Below, in pieces: positions 24,258 to 31,547 of a stretch of 32,384 nt of DNA (within the stretch, counting starts at the first letter, position 1; each line of letters starts with the position of its first letter). Made by a program: the position numbers and the translations under genes. The notes beneath the pieces are model-generated. The model was not told the DNA's origin. It was given only the letters and a program-made list of their open reading frames with translations, and searched no databases. Source of the stretch: Bryobacterales bacterium (GTDB lineage: Bacteria > Acidobacteriota > Terriglobia > Bryobacterales > Bryobacteraceae); NCBI GenBank assembly GCA_003157745.1, contig PMKM01000239.1:6746-39129 (forward strand), read 5' to 3'.

Positions 24258-25591
24258 CGCCTGGGCTGATCGTCCGCCTGCGGCCGGCGGGCCCGTGGCG
24301 CGTGGGGCCCGATACGGGCGCGCGCAGCCGCGTGGACTCGATCTACCACAGCGATTCCGTGTACGCCGCGGTGACCGCCGCGATGGCGCGCCTGGGCACG
24401 CTCGACGAGTGGCTCGGGGCAACCGCGCGCGCGGGCGAGCCGGCCGTGTCGTTCAGTTCCTGCTTTCCCTTTCTCGACGAGATCGGCTTCATCGTGCCGC
24501 CGCGGACCATCTGGCCGCCGCAATCGCCGTCGCTGATGGGCGCGCGGGTGCGCTGGAAGAGCGCGCGCTTCGTGCCGCTCACGATGGTGCAGGCCCTGGT
24601 GGCGGGTGGGCGTCCGGACGAGAACGCCTGGACGATGGACGGGCCGAGCGAATGCCTGGTGCCGGTGGGACGGTTGGGCCCATTTAGAACGTCAGTGCGC
24701 TTCAGCGCGGCCGTGGACCGCATGACGGGCGCGAGCGAGCGGCATTCGATCGCATGCCTGGAATTCCGCGCCGGAGCGGGGTTGTGGCTGGTGACGGCAT
24801 TTCACGACGAGGCGGCGCGGGAACGCTGGAGCGACGCGGTGAAAGCGGCGTTCCGGCTGTTGGCCGATAGCGGCTTCGGCGGCGAGCGTTCGCGCGGTTG
24901 GGGACGCTCGGAAGCGCCCGAGTTTATCGAAGGGACATTGCCTGAGTTGATTCTGCCGGCGATGGCGCCGGCGGCCGGCGCGCCGGTCGAGACGCTGCCA
25001 GCCGAGCCGCCGGAGGCAGACATCGAATCGTCGGCTACGCCCAGCGCCTCCGAACTGGAATCGCTCGCGCGCGAGATCGAAGAACCGGGTGGGGCAGGCG
25101 CTACCGCCTGCCAACCGCAGGAGTCGATATCGCCCTCACCCGAAAACGGCGACGCGCCCAAAGGCGAAGGATCGGCGGCGAACGCTGCGCGCGAGACTGC
25201 AGGCTCGGTCGGTCTGCTCGAATTGGAAGCGCCAGTCGAGGTGGAGGCTACGGACGAAGCGCCGGTGCCCGAACCGCAGCCGGAAGCAGTGGGGACCCTC
25301 GAGGCCGGCGCGAAGGCGCATTGGCTGCTCTCGTTGTTCACGCCATCCGGGCAGGACGCGGTCGATTGGGCGCGTGGCAATTACTGGCTGGTCGAGCGCA
25401 GCGGGCGCGTCGATAGCCCGGCCGGCGCCGGGGAATTGAAAAAAACTTTGCGCATGGTGGGAGAAGGATCGGTGGTCTACGCGAAGGCCGCGCCTCACGG
25501 CAGCGCGCCCGACGTGGCGCCCGATGGCTTCCCGCATCCCGTGTTCCGCGCCGGTTTCGCGGTCTCGGTGCCGCTGCCGGAGGTGAGTTGA
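24254..25591 (+). CDS. csm4: Csm4 (Cas5-like) subunit with about 115-residue disordered insert
   Basis: Csm4 binds the 5' tag end of the guide RNA and Cas10. The 445-residue protein is longer than the usual 300 or so. Residues 1-230 hold the RAMP fold with a late glycine-rich loop (SGFGGERSRGWGRSEAPEF). Residues about 353-445 (HWLLSLFTPSG to HPVFRAGFAVSVPLPEV) are a normal Csm4 ending. Between them lies an acidic Pro/Glu/Ala/Ser-rich stretch without predicted structure. It contains a REP-like palindrome read as GGAGATACQPQ. The start at 24254 overlaps the csm3 stop, and the stop overlaps the csm5 ATG. Confidence 0.88.
   Translation: MTPGLIVRLRPAGPWRVGPDTGARSRVDSIYHSDSVYAAVTAAMARLGTLDEWLGATARAGEPAVSFSSCFPFLDEIGFIVPPRTIWPPQSPSLMGARVRWKSARFVPLTMVQALVAGGRPDENAWTMDGPSECLVPVGRLGPFRTSVRFSAAVDRMTGASERHSIACLEFRAGAGLWLVTAFHDEAARERWSDAVKAAFRLLADSGFGGERSRGWGRSEAPEFIEGTLPELILPAMAPAAGAPVETLPAEPPEADIESSATPSASELESLAREIEEPGGAGATACQPQESISPSPENGDAPKGEGSAANAARETAGSVGLLELEAPVEVEATDEAPVPEPQPEAVGTLEAGAKAHWLLSLFTPSGQDAVDWARGNYWLVERSGRVDSPAGAGELKKTLRMVGEGSVVYAKAAPHGSAPDVAPDGFPHPVFRAGFAVSVPLPEVS
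25093..25112. repeat. REP-like palindrome inside csm4
   Basis: GGCAGGCG-CTAC-CGCCTGCC, an eight-pair stem. Bases 25091-25118 match 11941-11968 with one difference. It is in frame within the linker-encoding part of csm4 and introduces no stop. Confidence 0.8.
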
Positions 25592-26739
25592 TGCGATACC
25601 GCCTCACATGTCTGACGCCGCTGCTGGTCGGAGACGGCCGCAAGCTGAGCCCGATCGATTACATGGTCTGGAAGGACCACGTCAACGTGCTCGACCAGTG
25701 GCGCATTTTTCGCCTGCTGGCCAAGGGGCCGCGCCTGGACGGTTACCTGGCGCAGTTGAAGACGGCCGAGAAGCTGGATTTCGCGAGTTGGGGCGGCTTC
25801 GCGCAGAACTTCGCCGGGCGCCGCATTCCGTTCGAGAGCGCGGCGTATTCGTCGTATTGGAATCGCGCCGCGGGCGAGAGTCTGCACATTCCGACCTTTG
25901 CCGCGGGCGCTTCCGGCCCGTATCTGCCCGGCGCCGCGATTAAAGGCGCGCTGCGCACGGGCATGCTTTTCGCCAGTTGGCGCGATGGGATTCTGCAGGA
26001 CCTGGCGGCGAAAGTGAAGACCGAGCGGCCGCCGCGCCATCCGGCGGAAGCCGTGGAAGATCACGCGCTCGGCGCCAATGGCGCCAGCCGGATGCGGTTC
26101 ATCGGTGCGGGCGATTCGGCCGTGGTCGCAAACGATTCGTTCAAAGTCTATCTGGTGCGCACGTCGACCTTGCAACCGCGCGGCGGCGGCTTGGTGCTGG
26201 GATGGAAGCAAAGCCCGCGCGGCGCCGTCGATGGCGCCCGTCCGGACGATAGCACGCCGATGTTCGCCGAAATGGCCGCGCCCGGAACCGTGTTCGCAGG
26301 CCGTTGGGACGAGAACCGTTTTCTCGCGTCGCCCGAAATCCGCCGCGGCGTGCGCTGGCCCGAATCGTTGAACCGCGCGCGCTTCTTCGAAGCCGCCAAC
26401 GTGTATGCCGCCGGCTTGCTCGCCCTGCAGCGCAATTACGCATCGTGGGCCGGGATGGGCCTGTTAGACCAGAGTCTGGATGCGCTCGAAAAGCGTCTGG
26501 CCGAAGCGCGCGAGCGCGGCACCTGCCTGCTGTCGCTAGGTTGGGGCGGCGGCTTGCCCGCTAAGAGTGCCTGGCTCGACACGACTAACTCAGATTACCG
26601 CGACATACTGCGCGCGTATATGTTTTACAATCGCGCGCTCGACAGTAATCTCCCCTTCCCCAAGACCCGCCGCATAGTCTTCCTGAATAATAGACCCGCG
26701 ACGCTGCCGGGGTGGGCGGAGCTGGGGATCGAAGAGTAG
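25591..26739 (+). CDS. csm5: Csm5 RAMP subunit
   Basis: A 382-residue Cas7-like protein that caps the 3' side of the Csm filament. The N-terminus MRYRLTCLTPLLVGDG and KLSPIDYMVWKD, then YLPGAAIKGALRTGML, are typical Csm5 blocks. The late glycine motif GWGGG is at 317-321, followed by KTRRIVFLNNRPATLPGWAELG at the end. A strong ribosome site (GGAGGTGAG) lies inside the end of csm4, and the ATG overlaps its stop. A diverged copy of the last 65 codons occurs at 27647-27841. No cas6, cas1-cas2 or CARF gene follows. Confidence 0.92.
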   Translation: MRYRLTCLTPLLVGDGRKLSPIDYMVWKDHVNVLDQWRIFRLLAKGPRLDGYLAQLKTAEKLDFASWGGFAQNFAGRRIPFESAAYSSYWNRAAGESLHIPTFAAGASGPYLPGAAIKGALRTGMLFASWRDGILQDLAAKVKTERPPRHPAEAVEDHALGANGASRMRFIGAGDSAVVANDSFKVYLVRTSTLQPRGGGLVLGWKQSPRGAVDGARPDDSTPMFAEMAAPGTVFAGRWDENRFLASPEIRRGVRWPESLNRARFFEAANVYAAGLLALQRNYASWAGMGLLDQSLDALEKRLAEARERGTCLLSLGWGGGLPAKSAWLDTTNSDYRDILRAYMFYNRALDSNLPFPKTRRIVFLNNRPATLPGWAELGIEE

Positions 26740-26810
26740 GCGGCGAGGCGTGCCGCGTCGTGGCCAGTCAATCCATTGGCGATCCACGGCCTTCGCCCCG
26801 CGAAATTGCG

Positions 26811-27368
26811 TCACAACACATACGGAACCAACGCCCGGACGCGCGCCCGGTAAGCAGGATAATCCTCCGGAAATCTCGTCACCAGAAGCCTCTCCTCCTG
26901 CCTCAGCTTGACCCAGAAGCCAACGAAGAACAGCGCCACCCCCACGAACGCAACCAGCCGGCCGGAGCCAATGGCCGTCCCCAGCCCCATCAGCAAATGG
27001 CCAGTGTAGATCGGATGTCGCACCAGAGCATACGGTCCCCGTTCCACCAACTGGTGCCCCTGCTTCAATTCGACATCTCTGCTCCACTCGTTGCCCAGGG
27101 TCCTACGGGACCACACGCACACCAGCAGCCCCAGCGCGCAGATCGCAACCGCAAGCGAGCCAGAAACGGCCGTCCGCCGTATCGCCACTATTCCAAACGG
27201 GTACGCCCAGGCGACGATCAACAGAATGTACCCCAGCCAGATTGGCATCCGGGCCAGCCGGCCGCTCCAGTCCTGACCCTCCGCCGTGGGCTTGGTGGAG
27301 CGCGCACCGATGTTCCAATACACCACAAGCGAAACCCAACAGGCGAGAATAGGTATTCCGGTCAGCAT
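26811..27368 (-). CDS. Isoprenylcysteine carboxyl methyltransferase-like membrane protein
   Basis: A 185-residue integral membrane protein with four or five hydrophobic segments (about 2-20, 42-62, 68-86, 125-155). The family signature for SAM-dependent membrane methyltransferases (ICMT/PEMT type) is clear: LKQGHQLVERGPYALVRHPIYTG (101-123), then EER (158-160) and FPEDYPAYRARV. In bacteria such proteins methylate lipids or small molecules. The substrate is unknown. The gene lies opposite to the csm operon, between csm5 and its 3' duplicate, and probably has no link to immunity. Confidence 0.85.
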   Translation of the reverse strand: MLTGIPILACWVSLVVYWNIGARSTKPTAEGQDWSGRLARMPIWLGYILLIVAWAYPFGIVAIRRTAVSGSLAVAICALGLLVCVWSRRTLGNEWSRDVELKQGHQLVERGPYALVRHPIYTGHLLMGLGTAIGSGRLVAFVGVALFFVGFWVKLRQEERLLVTRFPEDYPAYRARVRALVPYVL

Positions 27369-27462
27369 AGCCTCATCCTATCGCCGTCGAACCCTATCGC
27401 AACCCAACCAGACCGCCAGGCTGCGAACGCATCCCACGATACTCTCAACATTTTCAAGATCC

Positions 27463-27538
27463 CCCGCGCAGGCCGCGCGGGAGATTTCATTTATCAATAC
27501 GAATGCCTGGGTATCGGGGTTCCCCCTTTATGGGAACC
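27463..27538. other. Two short hairpins upstream of the csm5 fragment
   Basis: CCCGCGC-AGGCC-GCGCGGG (27463-27481) and GGTTCCC-CCTTTAT-GGGAACC (27518-27538) are perfect seven-pair stems. Neither is followed by a good T-run. They lie in the 278-base gap between the methyltransferase start and the csm5 fragment, where no gene is seen. Confidence 0.4.
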
Positions 27539-27646
27539 AAAAGGAACATGGTCAAGGGAAGACCGATCAGTCCGCCATGTTTCGGATTCCCGTGGGGGAA
27601 GCGAGAAAATGCATCGCTCCCCGCTTCGCTCCATGAAACCGGGACA

Positions 27647-27841
27647 GGTTGGGGCGGTGGCATGCCAACTAAGAAACCCTGGATAGACACGACTAACTCC
27701 GATTACCGCGAGATACTGCGCCGGTACTCGATGTGTAATCGCGCACCGGAAAGCAATCTCCCCTTCCCCAAGACCCGCCGCATCGTATTTCTGAATAACA
27801 GACCGGCGACTGTGCCGCGATGGGCGGAGTTGTCAGTGTAG
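27647..27841 (+). pseudogene. Second, diverged copy of the csm5 3' end
   Basis: The frame reads GWGGGMPTKKPWIDTTNSDY, then REILRRY, and ends in KTRRIVFLNNRPATVPRWAE and a TAG. It matches the last 65 or so codons of csm5 (26538-26739) from GWGGG to the stop, with roughly four in five bases equal by eye. Upstream of the Gly-Trp the similarity stops abruptly. It has no start of its own and lacks the rest of the RAMP fold, so it is a remnant. It could come from a duplicated or replaced second csm operon. Confidence 0.8.
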
Positions 27842-28454
27842 ATGCAGCGTTGCGCGGCTCTGAGAACACCCCACTACAGACGAGTTGGTCAGGGATGGTG
27901 CGCGAATAGTGCGCGAAGGCCCATTACGAGCAGCCAGAGGAGGCCGATTTCGACCAAGAGGCGGTTAACGACGGGCAGCCTCTGGCTTACCAATTCCAAG
28001 AGGTCAAAAAAGCTGCTAATTCGGTTTCGCACGATGCACTCACTTTTTCCGCTTTCTACTCACGCCTTCCAGATATTCCTGTATTCCAATCAAATATGGC
28101 AGGGCATCTCCGTTGTCTGGCGCCGCAAGTCCTCTAAGCCATTCCAATTAAACGACTAAAGAATCTGCAAGTGTTGTGACTGACCCTCCATTGTGGCGAA
28201 ACCCGGGGTGGAATCCGGGGTAACCAGCGACTGGATCAATTGCAGCGTTCTGTCAGTGCTGCAGCTCGGCACTGGTGTGGTTGGGTGCTGCCGCCGATTT
28301 CCATAGGCGAATCGGTCCGCGCGGTTCTTCGGCTGCTCGCCGTCCCTGGGCTCGATAGCATCGAGGAAGCAGGCCCAGAAAATGCGTCTGTCCCGTTTGA
28401 TCGTTATGCTCCAACAACCGCCATTCCGGCCGATAAGACTGATGGGTATCCGAA
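27842..28454. other. Gap with only doubtful ORFs
   Basis: No gene is firmly supported. One frame (27895-28137) reads as a protein-like, less GC-rich 80-codon stretch (AYQFQEVKKAANSVSHDALT in its middle) but has an in-frame TAG at 27907. It may be a broken foreign gene. Another frame (TTG at 28240 to TGA at 28458) gives 72 residues and overlaps the next ATG by four bases. It could be a small coupled ORF, but its sequence is not recognisable. Confidence 0.35.
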
Positions 28455-28730
28455 ATGACTAGCCTTTCCAGCGCCTTAGATGGGATGAATCGGGCCGCCG
28501 ATAGTTTCGATGCAGCCGCCGCGCGGATTGCACGGACAGGGCAATCGGCGAACAATGCGCCGGGGGCGTCCACCGCCGCTATCACGGCCGGCGGCGCCGT
28601 GGGCGACACCGTGGACCTGAGTTCCTCGATGGTCTCGCTACTTGAGGCGCGCAATAACTTCGAGGCGAACACCAGGACTGTCGCAATCAGCGAACGGATG
28701 ACGCAGGCAGCGCTGAACATGATCGGCTGA
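28455..28730 (+). CDS. Miniature flagellar rod-like protein (FlgB/FlgC/FlgG end domains)
   Basis: A 91-residue protein. The C-terminal half (VDLSSSMVSLLEARNNFEAN, then TRTVAISERMTQAALNMIG) matches the conserved end of flagellar rod and hook proteins, where this helix forms the coiled coil of the axial core. The N-terminal helix (SSALDGMNRAADSFDAAAAR) resembles the other half of that coil. Between them is only a Gly/Ala/Thr linker, with none of the body domain. No other flagellar gene is in the window. It could be an orphan rod-like piece or an unrelated helical protein. The ribosome site is weak. Confidence 0.6.
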   Translation: MTSLSSALDGMNRAADSFDAAAARIARTGQSANNAPGASTAAITAGGAVGDTVDLSSSMVSLLEARNNFEANTRTVAISERMTQAALNMIG

Positions 28731-28882
28731 ACAAGCTCCTGGGGCAAACAAGGGCGCAATTCGGCTAGCCACCACAACTAAAGTTCGGCGTCGCGGCTGC
28801 CGATCAATACCACCAGCGGGATCTGGCGATTCGCCGAGCAAAGACACGGCGAGTATGTCCATCGCTTCCGCGGAGGGTTGCT

Positions 28883-29296
28883 ATGGTTTCTGCGACGAAG
28901 TTGTGTGTGGCTGCATTCGTACTTGGAGTGTTTGCGGGGACTCCGTGCCGGGCACAGGAGACGAACATATACTCTCACTCCGATTCCTGGTGGTGGGTAA
29001 CTGGCGGTGTCACGGTGCAAGTGGCGGGGAGTTTTGCCGATTGGGCGACAAGTTGGAAACAGCCGGAAGCCAACCGGATGCTGGCGGATTCCTCCGGGCC
29101 GTACGCCGGCAGATTCTATCGCTCCGGTACGATACGGAAAGGGTTGCTGACCGGAGGCATGGCACTTGTGAGCTTCGCCATCGCGAAGAAGTTTCCAAGA
29201 ACACGCAAGTTCGTTGGCTTGTTCAATATGTCGGTGGGCGCAGGCTATGCCGCCGAGGCCTTCCGGAATACCCAAGTGAATCCGTATTTCAAGTAA
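28883..29296 (+). CDS. Exported hypothetical protein
   Basis: A 137-residue protein with a signal peptide (residues 1 to about 24, ending CRAQ). Residues 29-55 are aromatic (HSDSWWWVTGGVTVQVAG), and two further weakly hydrophobic stretches follow (KGLLTGGMALVSFAIA and VGLFNMSVGAGYAAEAF), so it may sit in or at a membrane. A good ribosome site, GGAGGG, lies six bases before the ATG. A longer frame starting at 28855 in another phase is a shadow. Family not recognised. Confidence 0.7.
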   Translation: MVSATKLCVAAFVLGVFAGTPCRAQETNIYSHSDSWWWVTGGVTVQVAGSFADWATSWKQPEANRMLADSSGPYAGRFYRSGTIRKGLLTGGMALVSFAIAKKFPRTRKFVGLFNMSVGAGYAAEAFRNTQVNPYFK

Positions 29297-29431
29297 TAGC
29301 CCGTCGGGCGCCGTCGACGAGCCTGGCACGTGTCGCGCTTCCCGTGCGCGACTGCCGCCGATCAAAACCGGCGGCGACGGTCGATCGCCCATCCCGGCTG
29401 GAGATTGCAGCGGGAGGCAGTATAGCCAGCG

Positions 29432-30445
29432 CTAAACGCTGCGTCCTACGGCGGGAGCGATGATCCGCAACTGCGCCATCAGCTCGATGAACTGTTCGGG
29501 CCGCAGGGATTGCGCGCCGTCGCTCAAGGCGTGGTCCGGATCGGGATGAACTTCGACCAGCAGGGCGTCGGCGCCGGCGGCCACGGCCGCGCGGGCCATG
29601 GGCGCGACCTTATCGCGACGGCCGGTGCCGTTCGATGGGTCGGCCGCGATCGGCAGGTGCGAGAGTTTCTTCACCACCGGGATGGCGGAGATATCCATTG
29701 TGTTGGTGGTGTAGGTTTCGAAGGTGCGAATGCCGCGCTCGCACAGGATCACATCGTAATTGCCACCGGCCAGTATGTGTTCGGCGGACAAAAGCAGTTC
29801 CTCGATGGTGGCCGCGATGCCGCGTTTCAGCAGCACCGGCTTGCGCTGCTTGCCGAGTTCGCGCAGCAGGTTAAAGTTCTGCATGTTGCGCGCCCCAATC
29901 ATAAGGATGTCGGCGTACTTGCCCACCAGCGGGATCTGCGCGATGTCCATCACCTCGCTCACCACCAGCAGGCTGCGGGCGTCGGCGGCGGCGCGCAACA
30001 GCGCGAGTCCTTCCTCGCCGAGGCCGTGGAATCCGTATGGCGAACTGCGCGGCTTGAAGGCCCCGGCGCGGATGACCGCGGCGCCGGCGGCAGCCACGAT
30101 ATCGGCCGAACGCTCAATTTGTTCGCGGCTCTCCACGGTCGATGGCCCTGCCATCACCACGACGCGTCCACCGCCGAATTCGCTTTCGCCCACCTTCACC
30201 ACGGTTCCGCCGGGACGAAAGTGGCGGCTGGCGAGCTTGTATGGAGACGCGATGCGATGGGCTTCCTTGACGCCATCCATCACGTCGAACACGGCCAGGT
30301 CGAACTCTTCCTGGCCGCCGACGCCACCGAGAACGGTGTGGACGTGTCCCGTCGAGCGGTGGACGTTGAACTCCATCTCGACCATGCGGTCGATTACCGC
30401 CTGGATGTTCTCTTCAGTGGCGCCTGCCTGCATGACCACGATCAT
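29432..30445 (-). CDS. aroF: 3-deoxy-7-phosphoheptulonate synthase (type I-beta) with altered metal ligands
   Basis: DAHP synthase joins phosphoenolpyruvate and erythrose 4-phosphate, the first step of the shikimate pathway. The 337-residue protein has an N-terminal ferredoxin-like regulatory domain (1 to about 70) and the barrel. Substrate motifs are intact: [28 protein letters not shown] and CERGIRTFE. Compared from memory with the Thermotoga maritima enzyme, Cys102 of AGPCS is Ser102 here ([10 protein letters not shown]), and His272 of DPSH is Asn272 ([10 protein letters not shown]). Glu298 and Asp309 are kept. The start lies two bases after the chorismate mutase stop. Either metal binding differs, or the protein has another role. 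Confidence 0.9.
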   Translation of the reverse strand: MIVVMQAGATEENIQAVIDRMVEMEFNVHRSTGHVHTVLGGVGGQEEFDLAVFDVMDGVKEAHRIASPYKLASRHFRPGGTVVKVGESEFGGGRVVVMAGPSTVESREQIERSADIVAAAGAAVIRAGAFKPRSSPYGFHGLGEEGLALLRAAADARSLLVVSEVMDIAQIPLVGKYADILMIGARNMQNFNLLRELGKQRKPVLLKRGIAATIEELLLSAEHILAGGNYDVILCERGIRTFETYTTNTMDISAIPVVKKLSHLPIAADPSNGTGRRDKVAPMARAAVAAGADALLVEVHPDPDHALSDGAQSLRPEQFIELMAQLRIIAPAVGRSV

Positions 30446-30447
30446 GG

Positions 30448-30747
30448 CTACGCTCCGTCCTGCTTCATGCGCGTCCGCTGCACGGTGCGCGCTTCATCGA
30501 TAATACGTTCGAAAACACGGCGCAGACCGTCCGCGGGCAGCGGGCCGCCGTTCGATTCGGTCACATTGGCGAAGACTTCGCTCTCGCGCTTGGGCTCGTA
30601 GATGGGCAAGTGCGCCAGGCGCTTGATGCGTCCGATTTCCTCGACCACGCGCATGCGCTCATTGAGCAGCCGCACGATATCCCGGTCCACCACGTCGATC
30701 TGTGCGCGCAGCCCGTCCAACTGCGGCGCCGCTTCTTCTTCGGTCAT
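30448..30747 (-). CDS. AroQ-type chorismate mutase
   Basis: A 99-residue, all-helical mutase turning chorismate into prephenate for phenylalanine and tyrosine. The pattern [20 protein letters not shown], then [24 protein letters not shown] and [15 protein letters not shown] is typical, with the active-site Arg and Lys in place. Its ATG overlaps the trpA stop by four bases, and the DAHP synthase starts two bases after its stop. It is a stand-alone enzyme, although partner DAHP synthases of this type often form complexes with it. A much longer open frame upstream is a shadow of trpA. Confidence 0.9.
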   Translation of the reverse strand: MTEEEAAPQLDGLRAQIDVVDRDIVRLLNERMRVVEEIGRIKRLAHLPIYEPKRESEVFANVTESNGGPLPADGLRRVFERIIDEARTVQRTRMKQDGA

Positions 30748-31547
30748 GCCTGCGCTCCAAAACCGTGTTTCAACTCGCGGGTGAAACTCTCGAGCCGAAT
30801 CTCGAGCGACGGGTTGTCGCCGTTCTTCTCGATCAAGCGGACGAACGCGCTGCCGACCACGACGGCGTCCACCTGTCCGCCCAGTGCCGCGACTTGCTCC
30901 GGGGTCGAGATGCCGAAGCCCACGGCCAGTGGCAGATCGGTGATGGCACGCATGGCGCCGACGAGCGGTAGGGTCGAGCCGGATAGCGAATCGCGCTCGC
31001 CGGTGACGCCGGTGCGCGAGACCAGGTAGACGAAGCCGGTCGAGTAACGCGCCACCAGCGCCAGGCGGCGCGGCGTGGAAGTGGGCGCGGCCAGAAACAC
31101 GGTGTCGAGACCCTGCCCGTGCATGGCGGCGACGTAATCGTGCGCCTCTTCGACCGACGCGTCGGTCAACAGGCAGCCATCGATGCCGGCCGCGGCGGCA
31201 TCGCGCGCCAACCGCTCCAGGCCATAGCGGAGCACCGGATTCAGATAGGTAAACAACAGGAGCGGCGCTTCCGAACGCTGTCGGATTTCGCGCGCGATCG
31301 AGAGCACACGCGCGAGCGAGGTGCCGGCCTTCAGCGCGCGCTCGCCAGCGCGCTGGATCACCGGACCATCGGCGACGGGATCGGAAAACGGCACGCCGAG
31401 TTCGATCAGGTCCGCGCCGCCGCGCAGGAGCGCTTCGACCAGCGCGGGCGTGCGCTCCGGCGTCGGATCGCCCGCCGTGATGTACGCGATGAGACTCTTG
31501 CGTCCGGCGCGTTTCCGCTCTGCGAACATGCGACCGATGCGCGTCAT
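30744..31547 (-). CDS. trpA: Tryptophan synthase alpha chain
   Basis: TrpA cleaves indole-3-glycerol phosphate to indole and passes it to TrpB. The 267-residue barrel has the catalytic E49 ([10 protein letters not shown]) and D60 (VADGP) at the same numbers as in E. coli, and the phosphate-binding GFGIST and VVVGSAFV loops. Its ATG overlaps the trpB stop and its own stop overlaps the chorismate mutase start, so the genes are coupled. Confidence 0.97.
   Translation of the reverse strand: MTRIGRMFAERKRAGRKSLIAYITAGDPTPERTPALVEALLRGGADLIELGVPFSDPVADGPVIQRAGERALKAGTSLARVLSIAREIRQRSEAPLLLFTYLNPVLRYGLERLARDAAAAGIDGCLLTDASVEEAHDYVAAMHGQGLDTVFLAAPTSTPRRLALVARYSTGFVYLVSRTGVTGERDSLSGSTLPLVGAMRAITDLPLAVGFGISTPEQVAALGGQVDAVVVGSAFVRLIEKNGDNPSLEIRLESFTRELKHGFGAQA

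Noticed and set aside
22671..24422. 583-residue frame opposite csm1-csm4
   Set aside because: Antisense shadow with biased composition. It ends inside several csm genes.
27369..28454. CRISPR array near the csm operon
   Set aside because: No regularly spaced direct repeats were seen here or elsewhere in the window.
28855..29463. 202-residue frame overlapping the exported hypothetical gene
   Set aside because: Cys/Arg-rich shadow. The overlapping 137-residue frame has a signal peptide and a good ribosome site.
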